Of a stretch of 64,000 nucleotides of DNA, positions 37,065 through 46,358 are shown one piece after another (position 1 is the first letter of the stretch; each line of letters begins with the position of its first letter). The notes beneath the pieces were generated by a model. The model saw only the letters and a program-made list of their open reading frames with translations. It made no database searches and was not told where the DNA came from. A program made the position numbers and the translations under genes. The DNA comes from Planctomycetaceae bacterium (GTDB lineage Bacteria; Planctomycetota; Planctomycetia; Pirellulales; Pirellulaceae): positions 43,620-107,619 of the forward strand of contig PAQH01000039.1 in assembly GCA_002709225.1 (NCBI GenBank). Direction: 5' to 3'.

Positions 37065-38546
37065 TCAAAACAGATCCGCGCTGGGCTGGTATTGGGGTAT
37101 TTCATCCAGCGGAAAAATTGGGCGTTCGCAGACCACATGCCCTAACGCGCGCACGTTGGCACTGGTAGCACCGGGCGCATCAACATTGACCAGCCGGTCG
37201 CACCAATCGGCAAACATATGCGGCTCGCAGTGCGGGGATTTCACCACGACCAGATCGAAGTGCTGGGGATTTTGACCGTGCGCGAGAAAAAACGAACGAT
37301 CGTAAAGGCTCACCGCTGTGGTCGAGGCGACAACCGTCAGTCCGCCCGATTCCAAGACCGCGGTGGGGCCGGAATTCCAAGGCTGTCGAAACGACTCGCT
37401 CAAGAAACGGCCGTCCGATAACAAACGCACAACACATTCTCGCTCGAAAGGGGGAAAGCGTCCGGGGTCGAGCGCGCCGCCGAGCGTCGTGCGAATGGTA
37501 CCTCCGATTCCCGCTTGCAAGGCGCGTTCCACGGCAGGTGGATCAACTATCGGCAACAGAGCGCGACGCGGATACTCAGATGTGACCAATTCCCGCAGAA
37601 TCGCGTTACTGTCTCCAGAGGCGCCCGAACTGGTGGCATCCGCGGCATCCATAAGCACCGTAGTTCCCGCGGTTTCGTGGGCCAGACGGATACTCTCCGA
37701 TAGACTCGTCAAGGGAACCTGCATCTGCTCGTGATGTTGCCAGAACAACTCGGCCATTGCAACCGCCTGCTGACGGGCCGCTGCTTCATCGCCATCGGTA
37801 ACCACCAAACTATTGGACCTCAATTCCGGAACATCTGTGAAAGGGTTGCCGATGAGCATGCCGGCGGAGAGGCCCCAGGGCTGTGCTTCAATCTGTTGGG
37901 CCTGCCGAATACAGCTACCGAAAAGCCCCGTCTCGGTAATCAATTCATCTCCACGGACCAACGCGGGAATCTTCACTCGCGCCGTAACCGGCTGTACTCC
38001 GTCTCGTATTACCCGCATTAGCAACCGCGCAGCGCGTTGACCGGTTTCGTAAAAATCTACATGGGGATAGGTGTGATAAATCACCACCGCGTCACTGAAT
38101 CGCAGCATGCGGTCTGTCAGAATGCCATGTAAATCGAGGGAAACAATGATCGGAACGGTGTCACCGAGTATTTCCCTCGCCCGCTGCAACAGAAATCCTT
38201 CCGGATCACTTTCTTGTTCCGCCGACATCGCGCCATGCAAACAAAAATAAGCCGCATCGACGGATCCAGCGCGGGCCACACTCTCCAAGAACTCTCCGGA
38301 CAGTTGCTCAAAACTAGCGTGATCCAAGGTTCCCCCTGAAGTCATCGCCCGCGCTCCAAACGCCGGGACCAGCTCGACGTCAGTCGTATCAAACACCGCC
38401 AAGGCGCCACCAACTTCATCGCGTACCGTGCGGTGGTACTCGAGATGCTGCTGCCCGTGATAAGTCACAAAATCGTCATAATGACTCGCCACAGGATTGA
38501 ACGAAGAGACTTCCTGCTTACACTCAGTGATCAGAATGCGCGTCAC
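37065..38546 (-). CDS. M81 family metallopeptidase (MlrC-like)
   Basis: 493 residues. Family segments: MTRILITECKQEVSSFNP at the N-terminus, YFCLHGAMSAEQESDPEG, PIIVSLDLHGILTD and YHTYPHVDFYETGQRAARLL. M81 includes MlrC, which opens linear microcystin fragments; most members have unknown peptide or amide substrates. The GTG at 38546 is preferred to the ATG at 38576 because the family N-terminus starts there and GAGG lies 10 bases upstream. No signal peptide is seen. It is read divergently from phnX about 80 bases away. Confidence 0.9.
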   Translation of the reverse strand: MTRILITECKQEVSSFNPVASHYDDFVTYHGQQHLEYHRTVRDEVGGALAVFDTTDVELVPAFGARAMTSGGTLDHASFEQLSGEFLESVARAGSVDAAYFCLHGAMSAEQESDPEGFLLQRAREILGDTVPIIVSLDLHGILTDRMLRFSDAVVIYHTYPHVDFYETGQRAARLLMRVIRDGVQPVTARVKIPALVRGDELITETGLFGSCIRQAQQIEAQPWGLSAGMLIGNPFTDVPELRSNSLVVTDGDEAAARQQAVAMAELFWQHHEQMQVPLTSLSESIRLAHETAGTTVLMDAADATSSGASGDSNAILRELVTSEYPRRALLPIVDPPAVERALQAGIGGTIRTTLGGALDPGRFPPFERECVVRLLSDGRFLSESFRQPWNSGPTAVLESGGLTVVASTTAVSLYDRSFFLAHGQNPQHFDLVVVKSPHCEPHMFADWCDRLVNVDAPGATSANVRALGHVVCERPIFPLDEIPQYQPSADLF

Positions 38547-38625
38547 GTTGTCGAGCCTCGGCAATATAAGATTCATCGGGATCGCTGCCGTACCTTACGC
38601 GGCAAATCACAGGAGGGAAAGACGG

Positions 38626-39462
38626 GTGAGCCACGTATTTACCTTTCAACGACAATACCGGGGCGGCCTGCAAGCGGTAGTCCTCGATTGGGCGGGTACC
38701 ACCTTGGACTACGGCTGCTACGCCCCGGCAGTTGTTTTTCGTGAAGTCTTCAAACGCCAGGGCGTCGAGATTTCGATGGAAGAAGCCCGGGAGCCGATGG
38801 GGACTCACAAGAAAACCCATATCGAACAGATCACCAGGATTCCCGCCGTCTCACGTCGGTGGAAAGAAGCCCATGGTCGCGACTGTAGCGACCAAGATGT
38901 CGAGGCCATGTTTGCCGACTTTATTCCACTACAACTGGCATGTCTGGCTGACTATGCGGACCTGATTCCCGGCACACTGGAAACGGTCGCGGAATTTCGC
39001 AAACGCGAATTGAAAATCGGCTCCACTACCGGCTACGACGCCGAGATGATGGCGATCGTTCAAAGGGAAGCACGACAGCGCGGGTACGAGCCAGACGAGA
39101 TGGTCTGTGGTACGGACGTGCCAGCGGGACGCCCTGCACCCTGGATGTGTCTGGCCAACGCACAAAGGCTGGGAATTTTTCCTATGGAGTCCATCGTCAA
39201 GATTGGCGACACCGTACCGGACATTGCGGAGGGCTTGAACGCAGGCATGTGGACGATCGGACTGGCCAAAACAGGAAATGAGATCGGGTTGAGCGAAGCG
39301 GAAATCAGCGCGCTTCCACAACCAGAATACGACCGGCGCATCCGACGCGCCTATAAGAAAATGAATCAGGCCGGTGCCCATTACATTGTCGATGGAATTG
39401 CGGATGTTCTGCCCTGCCTCGATGCCATTGAAACACGATTGCAGCGCGGTGAAAAACCGTAA
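38626..39462 (+). CDS. phnX: Phosphonoacetaldehyde hydrolase
   Basis: 278 residues of the HAD superfamily. It splits phosphonoacetaldehyde to acetaldehyde and phosphate. Nucleophile Asp21 is in LDWAGTT, the Schiff-base Lys62 in MGTHKKTHI, and later HAD motifs are STTGYDAEMM and KIGDTVPDIAEG. The GTG at 38626 with AGGAGG 9 bases upstream is decisive; a frame opening earlier at 38497 has no support. No 2-aminoethylphosphonate transaminase (phnW) or phosphonate transporter is adjacent, so the phosphonoacetaldehyde must come from elsewhere. Confidence 0.93.
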   Translation: MSHVFTFQRQYRGGLQAVVLDWAGTTLDYGCYAPAVVFREVFKRQGVEISMEEAREPMGTHKKTHIEQITRIPAVSRRWKEAHGRDCSDQDVEAMFADFIPLQLACLADYADLIPGTLETVAEFRKRELKIGSTTGYDAEMMAIVQREARQRGYEPDEMVCGTDVPAGRPAPWMCLANAQRLGIFPMESIVKIGDTVPDIAEGLNAGMWTIGLAKTGNEIGLSEAEISALPQPEYDRRIRRAYKKMNQAGAHYIVDGIADVLPCLDAIETRLQRGEKP

Positions 39463-39575
39463 TCTGCAAACGTCCAGACTTGTTCATACTGAATCACCTA
39501 ACAGGCATTCGATACTCCACGAGCAACGTCGTGGGCCATCACTTCTCTCATGCCCATCAAGAACAAGGAATTCCC

Positions 39576-40436
39576 ATGCCACGTCCCCAGCCGGACCAAC
39601 AATGGACACGCCGCAACGTTCTCGAAAGCAGTTCAGCGATCGCCGGTGTTGGTATCGCCAGTAGCCTTACATCACTTCGGGCTACCGCCGCAATCCAACC
39701 AGACAAGAAACAAGACTGGTGGAAAAATGAGTTTCGCAAACTTGTCACGCTGGGTGAAAGTACCACCGCCGGCGGTTGGAGTACCACTCGTCAACGCTGC
39801 TGGGTCTCGAGATTGGGCATGATGATCAACGATGTGCAATACCAGCCAATGGATATCTTCAACGCGGGGATCGGATCCAACGTAATTTCCACACAAAGCC
39901 CCTGTTACCCGTACAGTGGAAAGCCGGCAGCCAACGAACGGCTCCAAAAGCATGTCTTTGACCAGCACCCCGACCTCTTGATCATTTCATATGGGCTCAA
40001 TGACGCCCGCGGCGGCACCCCAGTTTCGCTGTTTCAGAAAGAGTTGGCGGGAGTTGTACAAAATATTCGCCGGCAGATCCAACCATTGATCGTGTTACTA
40101 GGTCCTTACTTTATGACCGATTTCATGGCCGGCGGGAAAGGTTGGCAGCACGCCAACCTGGACCTCTTTAAGACGTTCAACCGATCGGTAGAGGAAGTCG
40201 CTCGTCAACAAGAGTGCTTGTATGTCGACCTCATTGGCGCCAGCGGAGAAGCCCCCTGGCTCGTCCACAACGACGGAGTTCACCAAAGCGATCTAGGACA
40301 CCTCATCGTCGCCAACCGGGTCTTTGAAGTTCTTCTCCAAAATGTTTCGGGGCTGGCACTTCACACACAGCGCATCGAGAAAACAAGTCCGCGTTGGCGC
40401 GATGAATCGGAGCTGAAGGCAGACTACGGGTATTAG
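39576..40436 (+). CDS. SGNH/GDSL-type hydrolase with twin-arginine-like signal
   Basis: 286 residues. An export signal (TRRNVLESSSAIAGVGIASS) leads into an SGNH fold: the block I Ser in VTLGESTTAGGW, block III Asn in SYGLNDARGG, and block V Asp/His in NDGVHQSDLGH. These are esterases or acetylhydrolases that often remove acetyl groups from polysaccharides. The ATG at 39576 has AAGGA 6 bases upstream; the frame opening at 39480 is not supported. It follows phnX on the same strand after a gap of about 110 bases, with no evident functional link. Confidence 0.88.
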   Translation: MPRPQPDQQWTRRNVLESSSAIAGVGIASSLTSLRATAAIQPDKKQDWWKNEFRKLVTLGESTTAGGWSTTRQRCWVSRLGMMINDVQYQPMDIFNAGIGSNVISTQSPCYPYSGKPAANERLQKHVFDQHPDLLIISYGLNDARGGTPVSLFQKELAGVVQNIRRQIQPLIVLLGPYFMTDFMAGGKGWQHANLDLFKTFNRSVEEVARQQECLYVDLIGASGEAPWLVHNDGVHQSDLGHLIVANRVFEVLLQNVSGLALHTQRIEKTSPRWRDESELKADYGY

Positions 40437-40566
40437 CGAGTGAGCCACTCGGTTTCTTGGTCGGCACTCACCGCTGCGGTATAATCGCTCGCTCCCGGTT
40501 TGGACTTGCAGGTAACGCGGTCTTACCGGTAAGCATGTCCATCCACACTGTTTGCCGCCAACTACC

Positions 40567-42276
40567 ATGTCTCGCCATCCCTGGTCTACCGACATCGACC
40601 GTTTCTTGGCGCACCTGTTGGCAAGCCAACTCATCCCCCAGTCAAAACTCGAAGAAATTTACCTGCAATGGAAGTCTGAATACACAGGCCGCCGACACTT
40701 GGCTGTTTTTTGTGCACGACTCGTTGAGACTGACCTGCTTACCGAGTGGCAATGTCAGCAGCTTCAAGAAGGAAAATACTGGGGTTTCTTCATCGACGAC
40801 TACCGGATTGACGAGTACTTGCGCACCGATGACACGCATGATAAATACCTGGCCTGTGAAACATCCACCGGCCAACGTGTCATTCTGGAAGTGCAGTCCC
40901 CGGCAATCGCGCCGCTGCACAACGGTCGCCTGGCCTATCGCGTTAACCGGGCTCCCGGAACCCGCCAACCAGAAACAAACGATCCCGACCTTACCCCGCC
41001 GTTAGCGGATCCCCAGATCAGCGTTTTTTTCAGCGACTCGATTCGATCGAAACCTGAACGAAATCGGATGCTGGCGGAACTATCTTCGGTGACCATCGGA
41101 GATCTGCCACCTGGCGCCCAGCCACGCGTGCACGCTGCAGCGGACGAACCCCTAGACTCGCCGCGGACGTGGCCGTATGTCGTTAAGGCCGGCCTTCTCA
41201 GTATCGTGCTCGCCGTGGTTGCCATCGGCAGCGTGCTATGGCTGCGCACTGCCCCCCCAGCCGAGAAGGTCGGTAATCTCTACCAGGTCATGGAGATCGG
41301 CATGACCGCGAATCGGGTAGAAACCGAGGTCCGTGCAACTCGCGGACCGTCCCAGTGGCAGGACGATCGCGCATTCATCGACGATGCAGGTCGCATCCGC
41401 TACCCCCTGGGTTCAGGAGCTTATTTGATCGTGCATTTCGACGACCTATACGAGCCGCCAGGCAACATACTGCCTCAAGATCGAGTTACCGCATTCGACT
41501 TTATTCACTTTGATGACTTGCGCGGCGAAATTCACGACGACGTGCTGCCGTTGGTGAAACGGATTCATCTGGCGTCATTCAACGGCTTCAATTTGCAACC
41601 CGTACAACTGATCCAGACCGTGAACCTACTCCACTCGGTTGGAAAAAAGAAAGCCATCGAGGCGCTAACCAGCTATTACAATCTCGCTCGCAGTGACACC
41701 GTGCGGGCATGGCGGTACAACCTCGACGAAAACCGGATCTTTCTCTTAGCGCGACTGCTCTTTGTTCCCGAAGACGGCTCTGGAGAAATGGCGATCGTCC
41801 ATCTGGACGGACAGGCGACGGATTTACAGTTGCAAGGAAACCAGGTCGCAAATTTTCCCTTAATCCTCATCGACGACGTTCCGTTGTCACTGCTCAGCGG
41901 TTTCCGAACGGCGGGCGCTGCGCGGTCGCCGCCCGACTTCTTGAAATTTTGCCGTAACTCTTGTCGACTTCGGTCACATCCCCTGACTCCCACACGGTCA
42001 CCAATCAAGACGGTTGAAAGTCTCATTCAATCCAAACGGATGAAAACAGAACTGGGAAATAGCTTTCTACTCGCCAAGGCGATGCTGCGCGTGCAAGCCA
42101 CACGTTGTGTCGAAGACGTCCTGGACGACCTTCCGGCGGATTATCAAAAGCAGCTCAACTGCAACCTGGTCAGCGCATTGGAAACCGACGGGACATGGCG
42201 TAGCATTCGCAACCTGGACAAGGGAACGAAGGTCCACTGGAGCATCGCGGAACAGGTATTCAAACTAGAGAAGTGA
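40567..42276 (+). CDS. Membrane protein with truncated kinase-like N-terminus
   Basis: 569 residues. Residues 1-75 match the adaptor in front of planctomycete Ser/Thr kinases (FLAHLLASQLIP, DLLTEWQCQQLQEGK). The next part reads YRIDEYLRTDDTHDKYLACE and GQRVILEVQ, which lines up with the first kinase strands, but the Gly-rich loop is gone, the catalytic Lys position is Glu or absent, and the kinase stops there. A transmembrane helix lies at about 205-227. Next comes MEIGMTANRVETEVRATRGP, similar to the start of BamE/SmpA-like domains. The remaining 300 residues are unrecognised. The ATG at 40567 is preferred to a TTG at 40552. Confidence 0.8.
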   Translation: MSRHPWSTDIDRFLAHLLASQLIPQSKLEEIYLQWKSEYTGRRHLAVFCARLVETDLLTEWQCQQLQEGKYWGFFIDDYRIDEYLRTDDTHDKYLACETSTGQRVILEVQSPAIAPLHNGRLAYRVNRAPGTRQPETNDPDLTPPLADPQISVFFSDSIRSKPERNRMLAELSSVTIGDLPPGAQPRVHAAADEPLDSPRTWPYVVKAGLLSIVLAVVAIGSVLWLRTAPPAEKVGNLYQVMEIGMTANRVETEVRATRGPSQWQDDRAFIDDAGRIRYPLGSGAYLIVHFDDLYEPPGNILPQDRVTAFDFIHFDDLRGEIHDDVLPLVKRIHLASFNGFNLQPVQLIQTVNLLHSVGKKKAIEALTSYYNLARSDTVRAWRYNLDENRIFLLARLLFVPEDGSGEMAIVHLDGQATDLQLQGNQVANFPLILIDDVPLSLLSGFRTAGAARSPPDFLKFCRNSCRLRSHPLTPTRSPIKTVESLIQSKRMKTELGNSFLLAKAMLRVQATRCVEDVLDDLPADYQKQLNCNLVSALETDGTWRSIRNLDKGTKVHWSIAEQVFKLEK

Positions 42277-42381
42277 TCCGCCGAACGCGCTTGTCACGAC
42301 AGGAGCGAATTGGGATAATCGGAGTTCGACTTTTCGAACTCGGCACATCGAAGTAGTACAGGTCAGGCCGGAGCCCTTACT

Positions 42382-43296
42382 ATGCGCAGGCTGCCCGCTT
42401 GTTTGATCTTCCTCGTCCTCGTGTTGCAATCTCTGCGGCCTCTCGGTGCCGACCCTCCTTATCTACCCTATGCGCGCCTCTTTTCGATTGGCCCCAGCGC
42501 CTGGCATCACTATGAGGTGTCGCGATTTCATCGCTGGAGAACCAACCGTTACTCGACGATGTACCAAGGCGTCGGTGTTCCCGGATATATGGAATTTGCG
42601 CACCCTTGGAACCGGTGGGGATCCTATTACAGCGTTTACACGACGCGTTGGCTTCCACCCATTTATCAACCACCGGGACTCCTGTTTGGTCCCGAGGCCG
42701 TCCAGCGTTTCTTGGGAATCGATCTCTCTGGCCACCCACCCCCGAACCAACGTCACACTTCTGGTTCAACGGTACGGAAGTCGAATGCAGAAACACGCCG
42801 GCGCGCCGAGCGCATCATGGACCTGGGGGATCGCTGCTTTTCCGGACAGCGATACCATCAGGCACTGCAACATTATCGAACCGCCAGCAGCGTAGCCCGC
42901 GATGTTGCGGAACCTTATTTCCGGCAAGGACATGCATTGATCGCGTTGGGACAATTTGATCGGGCTGCAGGCACCTTTAAACGCGCGGTGGCGATGAGAC
43001 CGTCATTGCAACGCAGCGGTTTTGCACTGACAGAAATCTACCAAGACAACAAAATAGGCAAAGAGGCACATCTCGAAGCGCTCGCCAAGGCCGCCTGGAG
43101 ACATGAACGCGATGATGACCTGTTGTTCTTGCTGGGTCTCTTCTTGCATTACGATGGACAGGCCGAGCGAGCGAACAGTTTCTTCCGCAAGGCGTTGGAA
43201 CTCGCCGGTCCCAGGCGTTCCCATTTACTCCCCTTCTTGCCAGCGGAACAATCAAGGCAGCAAGCAGAGGCCGTCGTCCAGCGACTGGAAATCTAG
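42382..43296 (+). CDS. Secreted TPR-repeat protein
   Basis: 304 residues. A signal peptide (MRRLPACLIFLVLVLQSLRP) is followed by an aromatic-rich linker (SAWHHYEVSRFHRWRTNRYS) and three or four TPR units from about residue 130 (DLGDRCFSGQRYHQALQHYR, then AEPYFRQGHALIALGQFDRA, then LLFLLGLFLHYDGQAERANS). GGAG lies 9 bases before the ATG. TPRs scaffold protein contacts, here probably outside the cytoplasm. It follows the kinase-like membrane protein by 105 bases on the same strand and could work with it, by position only. Confidence 0.85.
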   Translation: MRRLPACLIFLVLVLQSLRPLGADPPYLPYARLFSIGPSAWHHYEVSRFHRWRTNRYSTMYQGVGVPGYMEFAHPWNRWGSYYSVYTTRWLPPIYQPPGLLFGPEAVQRFLGIDLSGHPPPNQRHTSGSTVRKSNAETRRRAERIMDLGDRCFSGQRYHQALQHYRTASSVARDVAEPYFRQGHALIALGQFDRAAGTFKRAVAMRPSLQRSGFALTEIYQDNKIGKEAHLEALAKAAWRHERDDDLLFLLGLFLHYDGQAERANSFFRKALELAGPRRSHLLPFLPAEQSRQQAEAVVQRLEI

Positions 43297-43406
43297 ATTC
43301 CGGTAATCCACCTATTCACCCGCGGGACTACGATGCACTAGGCGGCAACCGCCCCACTGCTGCGACAAATTGTGACACCCGTGAACCCGGACTCAGCGGC
43401 GGCGTC

Positions 43407-44135
43407 TCAAGCAGACAGAACGTGTGTCAGAAAACGTCCCAGCAAACTTCTAGCGTCAGGTGTTTCTTCAACCATATCGGCAAATTCAGAAAGTGTCACA
43501 CCTGCGACCGATTGAATGTACTCGGGGTAGTTCTTGACCCTCTGCAAAAACTGGGCTTTGGTCAATTCCGGGTGAAACTGCGTCGCATAGATCGGTTTAC
43601 CTTCAATCCGAAACGCCTGATTGATCACACCGCAGCTCGATGCCAACAAAGTCGCACCTAACGGTAAACGATCGACAATATCCTGGTGCCCAAGCTGTAC
43701 CTGGAGCTCCTTGCTGAACGGCCCAAATACAGGATCACTTCGTCCGTCTCTGGTCAACTGCAATGGATAGGTGCCCACTTCAGCGCGCAATCGATCTGTT
43801 ACCACCTCACCGCCCAAAGCCAGGGCCAGCGCCTGAAACCCCCAACACGAAGCGAATGTCGGCTTTCCCTGTTCATGCAACAAACGCATGGCATCGAGTG
43901 CCCGAGACAACCAGGGTCCACCATCGACAACCGAATAGTCACCAGAGCCACCAACCAAGACCACATCAACTTGGCTCAACTCCTCCGCGGTAAGACCACC
44001 TGAAAGCAGATCGAGCGTCTGTATACAATCCGGTCGACACCCTGCAGCTTCTGCAAAACAAACCACCTCCTGGCTCCGCATCGGATCCAACAAATCACGC
44101 ACCTGCAACAACAAGAACCGCGGCGACACGCTCAT
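43407..44135 (-). CDS. Class I glutamine amidotransferase (GMP-synthase-like)
   Basis: 242 residues. Family segments: VDVVLVGGSGDYSV, ASCWGFQALALALGG (nucleophile Cys in the elbow), LGHQDIVDRLP and ATQFHPELTKA (His and Glu of the triad). It resembles the stand-alone YfeJ/GuaA-like group; the acceptor partner is unknown. The ATG at 44135 with GGGAGAGAGA just upstream is preferred to the longer frame to 44204. It converges with the TPR gene and is read divergently from the polysaccharide deacetylase. Confidence 0.88.
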   Translation of the reverse strand: MSVSPRFLLLQVRDLLDPMRSQEVVCFAEAAGCRPDCIQTLDLLSGGLTAEELSQVDVVLVGGSGDYSVVDGGPWLSRALDAMRLLHEQGKPTFASCWGFQALALALGGEVVTDRLRAEVGTYPLQLTRDGRSDPVFGPFSKELQVQLGHQDIVDRLPLGATLLASSCGVINQAFRIEGKPIYATQFHPELTKAQFLQRVKNYPEYIQSVAGVTLSEFADMVEETPDARSLLGRFLTHVLSA

Positions 44136-44483
44136 TCTCTCTCCCGTTCTTTCACGGCTAAACAACCACGGCGAAGCAATGCGCCATCCACACCGGGTCA
44201 CCATTCCGACACGGCCTCTGTGAGGCGGAAACTCGGCCGCCTTGGCCCAGCAGTCAGGCGGAGAATATAATCAATGTTGCGTCCGAGGGCGCCCGTTGAA
44301 ACTGATTTAACATCCTTCATGATGAGCTGTTGACCGCATCCCAATGCCCGTCAACTAGCCCCTCACTTCACACCCTGGTTTCTCGAGTCTTGACTCTGCG
44401 AGGTTTGAATGCAAACCGGTGGGCCCGCAGATCTCGAGCGATCACCGCGTCGCTTCCCGTTTGTCATCGCAGGACATCATCCG
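44136..44483. other. Intergenic region between divergent genes
   Basis: About 350 bases between the amidotransferase (minus) and polysaccharide deacetylase (plus). It holds one promoter candidate at 44242-44271 (separate entry). No gene or repeat was recognised. Confidence 0.45.
44242..44271 (+). promoter_or_regulatory. Candidate promoter of the polysaccharide deacetylase gene
   Basis: A consensus -10 TATAAT at 44266-44271 is preceded, after 18 bases, by TTGGCC at 44242-44247. It would give a leader of about 200 bases. Judged by eye only. Confidence 0.35.
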
Positions 44484-46232
44484 ATGAAACCTATTCTGAT
44501 ACTACTTGCGCTGTCTGCTGTGATGCTCACACCTTGTGCAGCACGCGATCCGATTCCCGACAAACTGGTTGTACTCACCTTTGATGATTCCGTGAAATCG
44601 CATTTTACAATCGTCCGGCCAATACTTCGCCGTTATGGATTCAAAGCGACGTTTTTTATCACGGAGGGATTTGATTTTCTCAGCAACAAACAGGACTACA
44701 TGACCTGGGATGAAATTGCCCAGCTGCACCGAGATGGATTTGAGATCGGTAACCACACCAAGGATCACCTCGGTGTAAAACAGGAAACCCTCGATCAACT
44801 GGCTACCCAACTCGAGGGTATCGAACGAAAATGTCTCCAACACAAGATCCCCAAACCGATTAGCTTTGCCTGGCCGGGTAATGCAATCCACCGAGACGCG
44901 TTGGATATTCTGCAGGATCACGGTATCCAATTTGCCAGACGCGGGGGTCAACCCGAACACCCCTATCGATCAGGACGCGGTTTCGCTTATGAGCCCGGCC
45001 TTGATCATCCCTTGTTGATTCCATCCGCCGGCGATGCCCGTCCAGATTGGGAATTGAACGACTTGATTCGCGCGGTTTCACAAGCGCGGCGGGGCAATAT
45101 TGCCGTGCTGCAGTTCCATGGTGTTCCCGACCGAGCTCACCCCTGGGTCAGTAGTTCCCAGGAACGTTTCGCAGCCTTCATGAAATACCTCGCTCTGCAT
45201 AAGTACCAGGTCATCGCAATGCGTGATCTGATCCAGTACATCGACCCAACTGTCAACCCTCAAGATTACGAGGAGGTAATCCGTGATCGCCAACATTACG
45301 TCGCCTCGGGAAAACAACGGTCGAACGTGCGCCCGCCCCGAAACGATGAAGAACTACGGTTCTGGTTGACCAATATGATTCAATTTCATGACTTCTCGGA
45401 AACCGAGGTTGCCGCCGCAACCGGGATGGAAACAGACGCCATCGCGGCAACGCTGAAACGGCTTGGCCTGGGTTCGCAGATAGCGCCACCGCGTACGGAG
45501 ACAACCGCTCTACAAATGCTCCCTTACCCGGGTGGCCGTCATCCACGCATCGGTTTTCGCGACGGAGCCATTCGGCCTCAACGTGAAACCAAGGTCAGCG
45601 TTTTCGCACCTTGGAGCAACGGCGGTTACGTGGTCGTCGATGTGCCAGAAGCGATCTGGTCAGGTAAAGGAAACCAACGGGAACTCCTTTACCTGGCACA
45701 TACGCATGTCCCGACGCATTGGACGCGACAGGGTATTGTGTTAGCCGAACAAGAATGGAACCGCAACGCCGACGGTTCGCTTGACATTGCGCGTAAGTTA
45801 CCCAATCGCGTTTCATTTGGTGCACGTGTACGCGCCACTTCCGAATCGGTTCGGTGGGAACTTTGGCTAACAAACAATAGTGATCAGGAACTAACGGGGC
45901 TACGTGTACAAAACTGCGTCATGTTGGGACAGGCCACAGGGTTTGACCAGCGAACCACGCAAAACAGGATCGTCGCAGACCCCTTCATCGCCTGCCATGA
46001 CGAGCAGCAAAAACGCTGGATCATCACTGCCTGGGAAAATTGCGCGCGGCCCTGGTCAAACGCGGAATGCCCCTGCATGCACTCCGACCCAGCCTTCCCG
46101 GACTGTCCGGTCGGGGAAACACGCAAGCTCCACGGATGGCTATCGTTCTATACCGGCGACAACATTCAGAAGGAGTTACGGCGCATCGGTGCGCTGGACT
46201 GGAAAACGTTCGAACAACGTAATGCGCCCTGA
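44484..46232 (+). CDS. Polysaccharide deacetylase family protein with extra C-terminal domain
   Basis: 582 residues with a signal peptide (MKPILILLALSAVMLTPCAA). The NodB-like domain (about 25-235) has LTFDDSVKSH (catalytic Asp pair) and the metal motif HTKDH in EIGNHTKDHLG, then ISFAWPGNAIH. It removes acetyl groups from a polysaccharide or peptidoglycan outside the cytoplasm. A helical segment (about 300-350: NDEELRFWLTNMIQFHDFSE) and a beta-rich C-terminal domain (about 375-575: VSFGARVRATSESVRWELWL) are not recognised. The ATG at 44484 has AGGA 9 bases upstream and begins the signal peptide; a frame opening at 44409 is not preferred. Confidence 0.88.
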   Translation: MKPILILLALSAVMLTPCAARDPIPDKLVVLTFDDSVKSHFTIVRPILRRYGFKATFFITEGFDFLSNKQDYMTWDEIAQLHRDGFEIGNHTKDHLGVKQETLDQLATQLEGIERKCLQHKIPKPISFAWPGNAIHRDALDILQDHGIQFARRGGQPEHPYRSGRGFAYEPGLDHPLLIPSAGDARPDWELNDLIRAVSQARRGNIAVLQFHGVPDRAHPWVSSSQERFAAFMKYLALHKYQVIAMRDLIQYIDPTVNPQDYEEVIRDRQHYVASGKQRSNVRPPRNDEELRFWLTNMIQFHDFSETEVAAATGMETDAIAATLKRLGLGSQIAPPRTETTALQMLPYPGGRHPRIGFRDGAIRPQRETKVSVFAPWSNGGYVVVDVPEAIWSGKGNQRELLYLAHTHVPTHWTRQGIVLAEQEWNRNADGSLDIARKLPNRVSFGARVRATSESVRWELWLTNNSDQELTGLRVQNCVMLGQATGFDQRTTQNRIVADPFIACHDEQQKRWIITAWENCARPWSNAECPCMHSDPAFPDCPVGETRKLHGWLSFYTGDNIQKELRRIGALDWKTFEQRNAP

Positions 46233-46358
46233 AAAACGCAATCAAGGCGTGCCCGAAAACGACCGATCACAGGTAACTTGACTTCTATCAGACTGGCGAA
46301 TCTGCTGCCACAACATCTTCGTTTAGGCCAGGCGTTACCCTCCGTATGGTGACAGTCG

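Noticed and set aside
38497..38625. Extended N-terminus for phnX
   Set aside because: The GTG at 38626 with AGGAGG upstream fits the family length; the extension overlaps the M81 start region.
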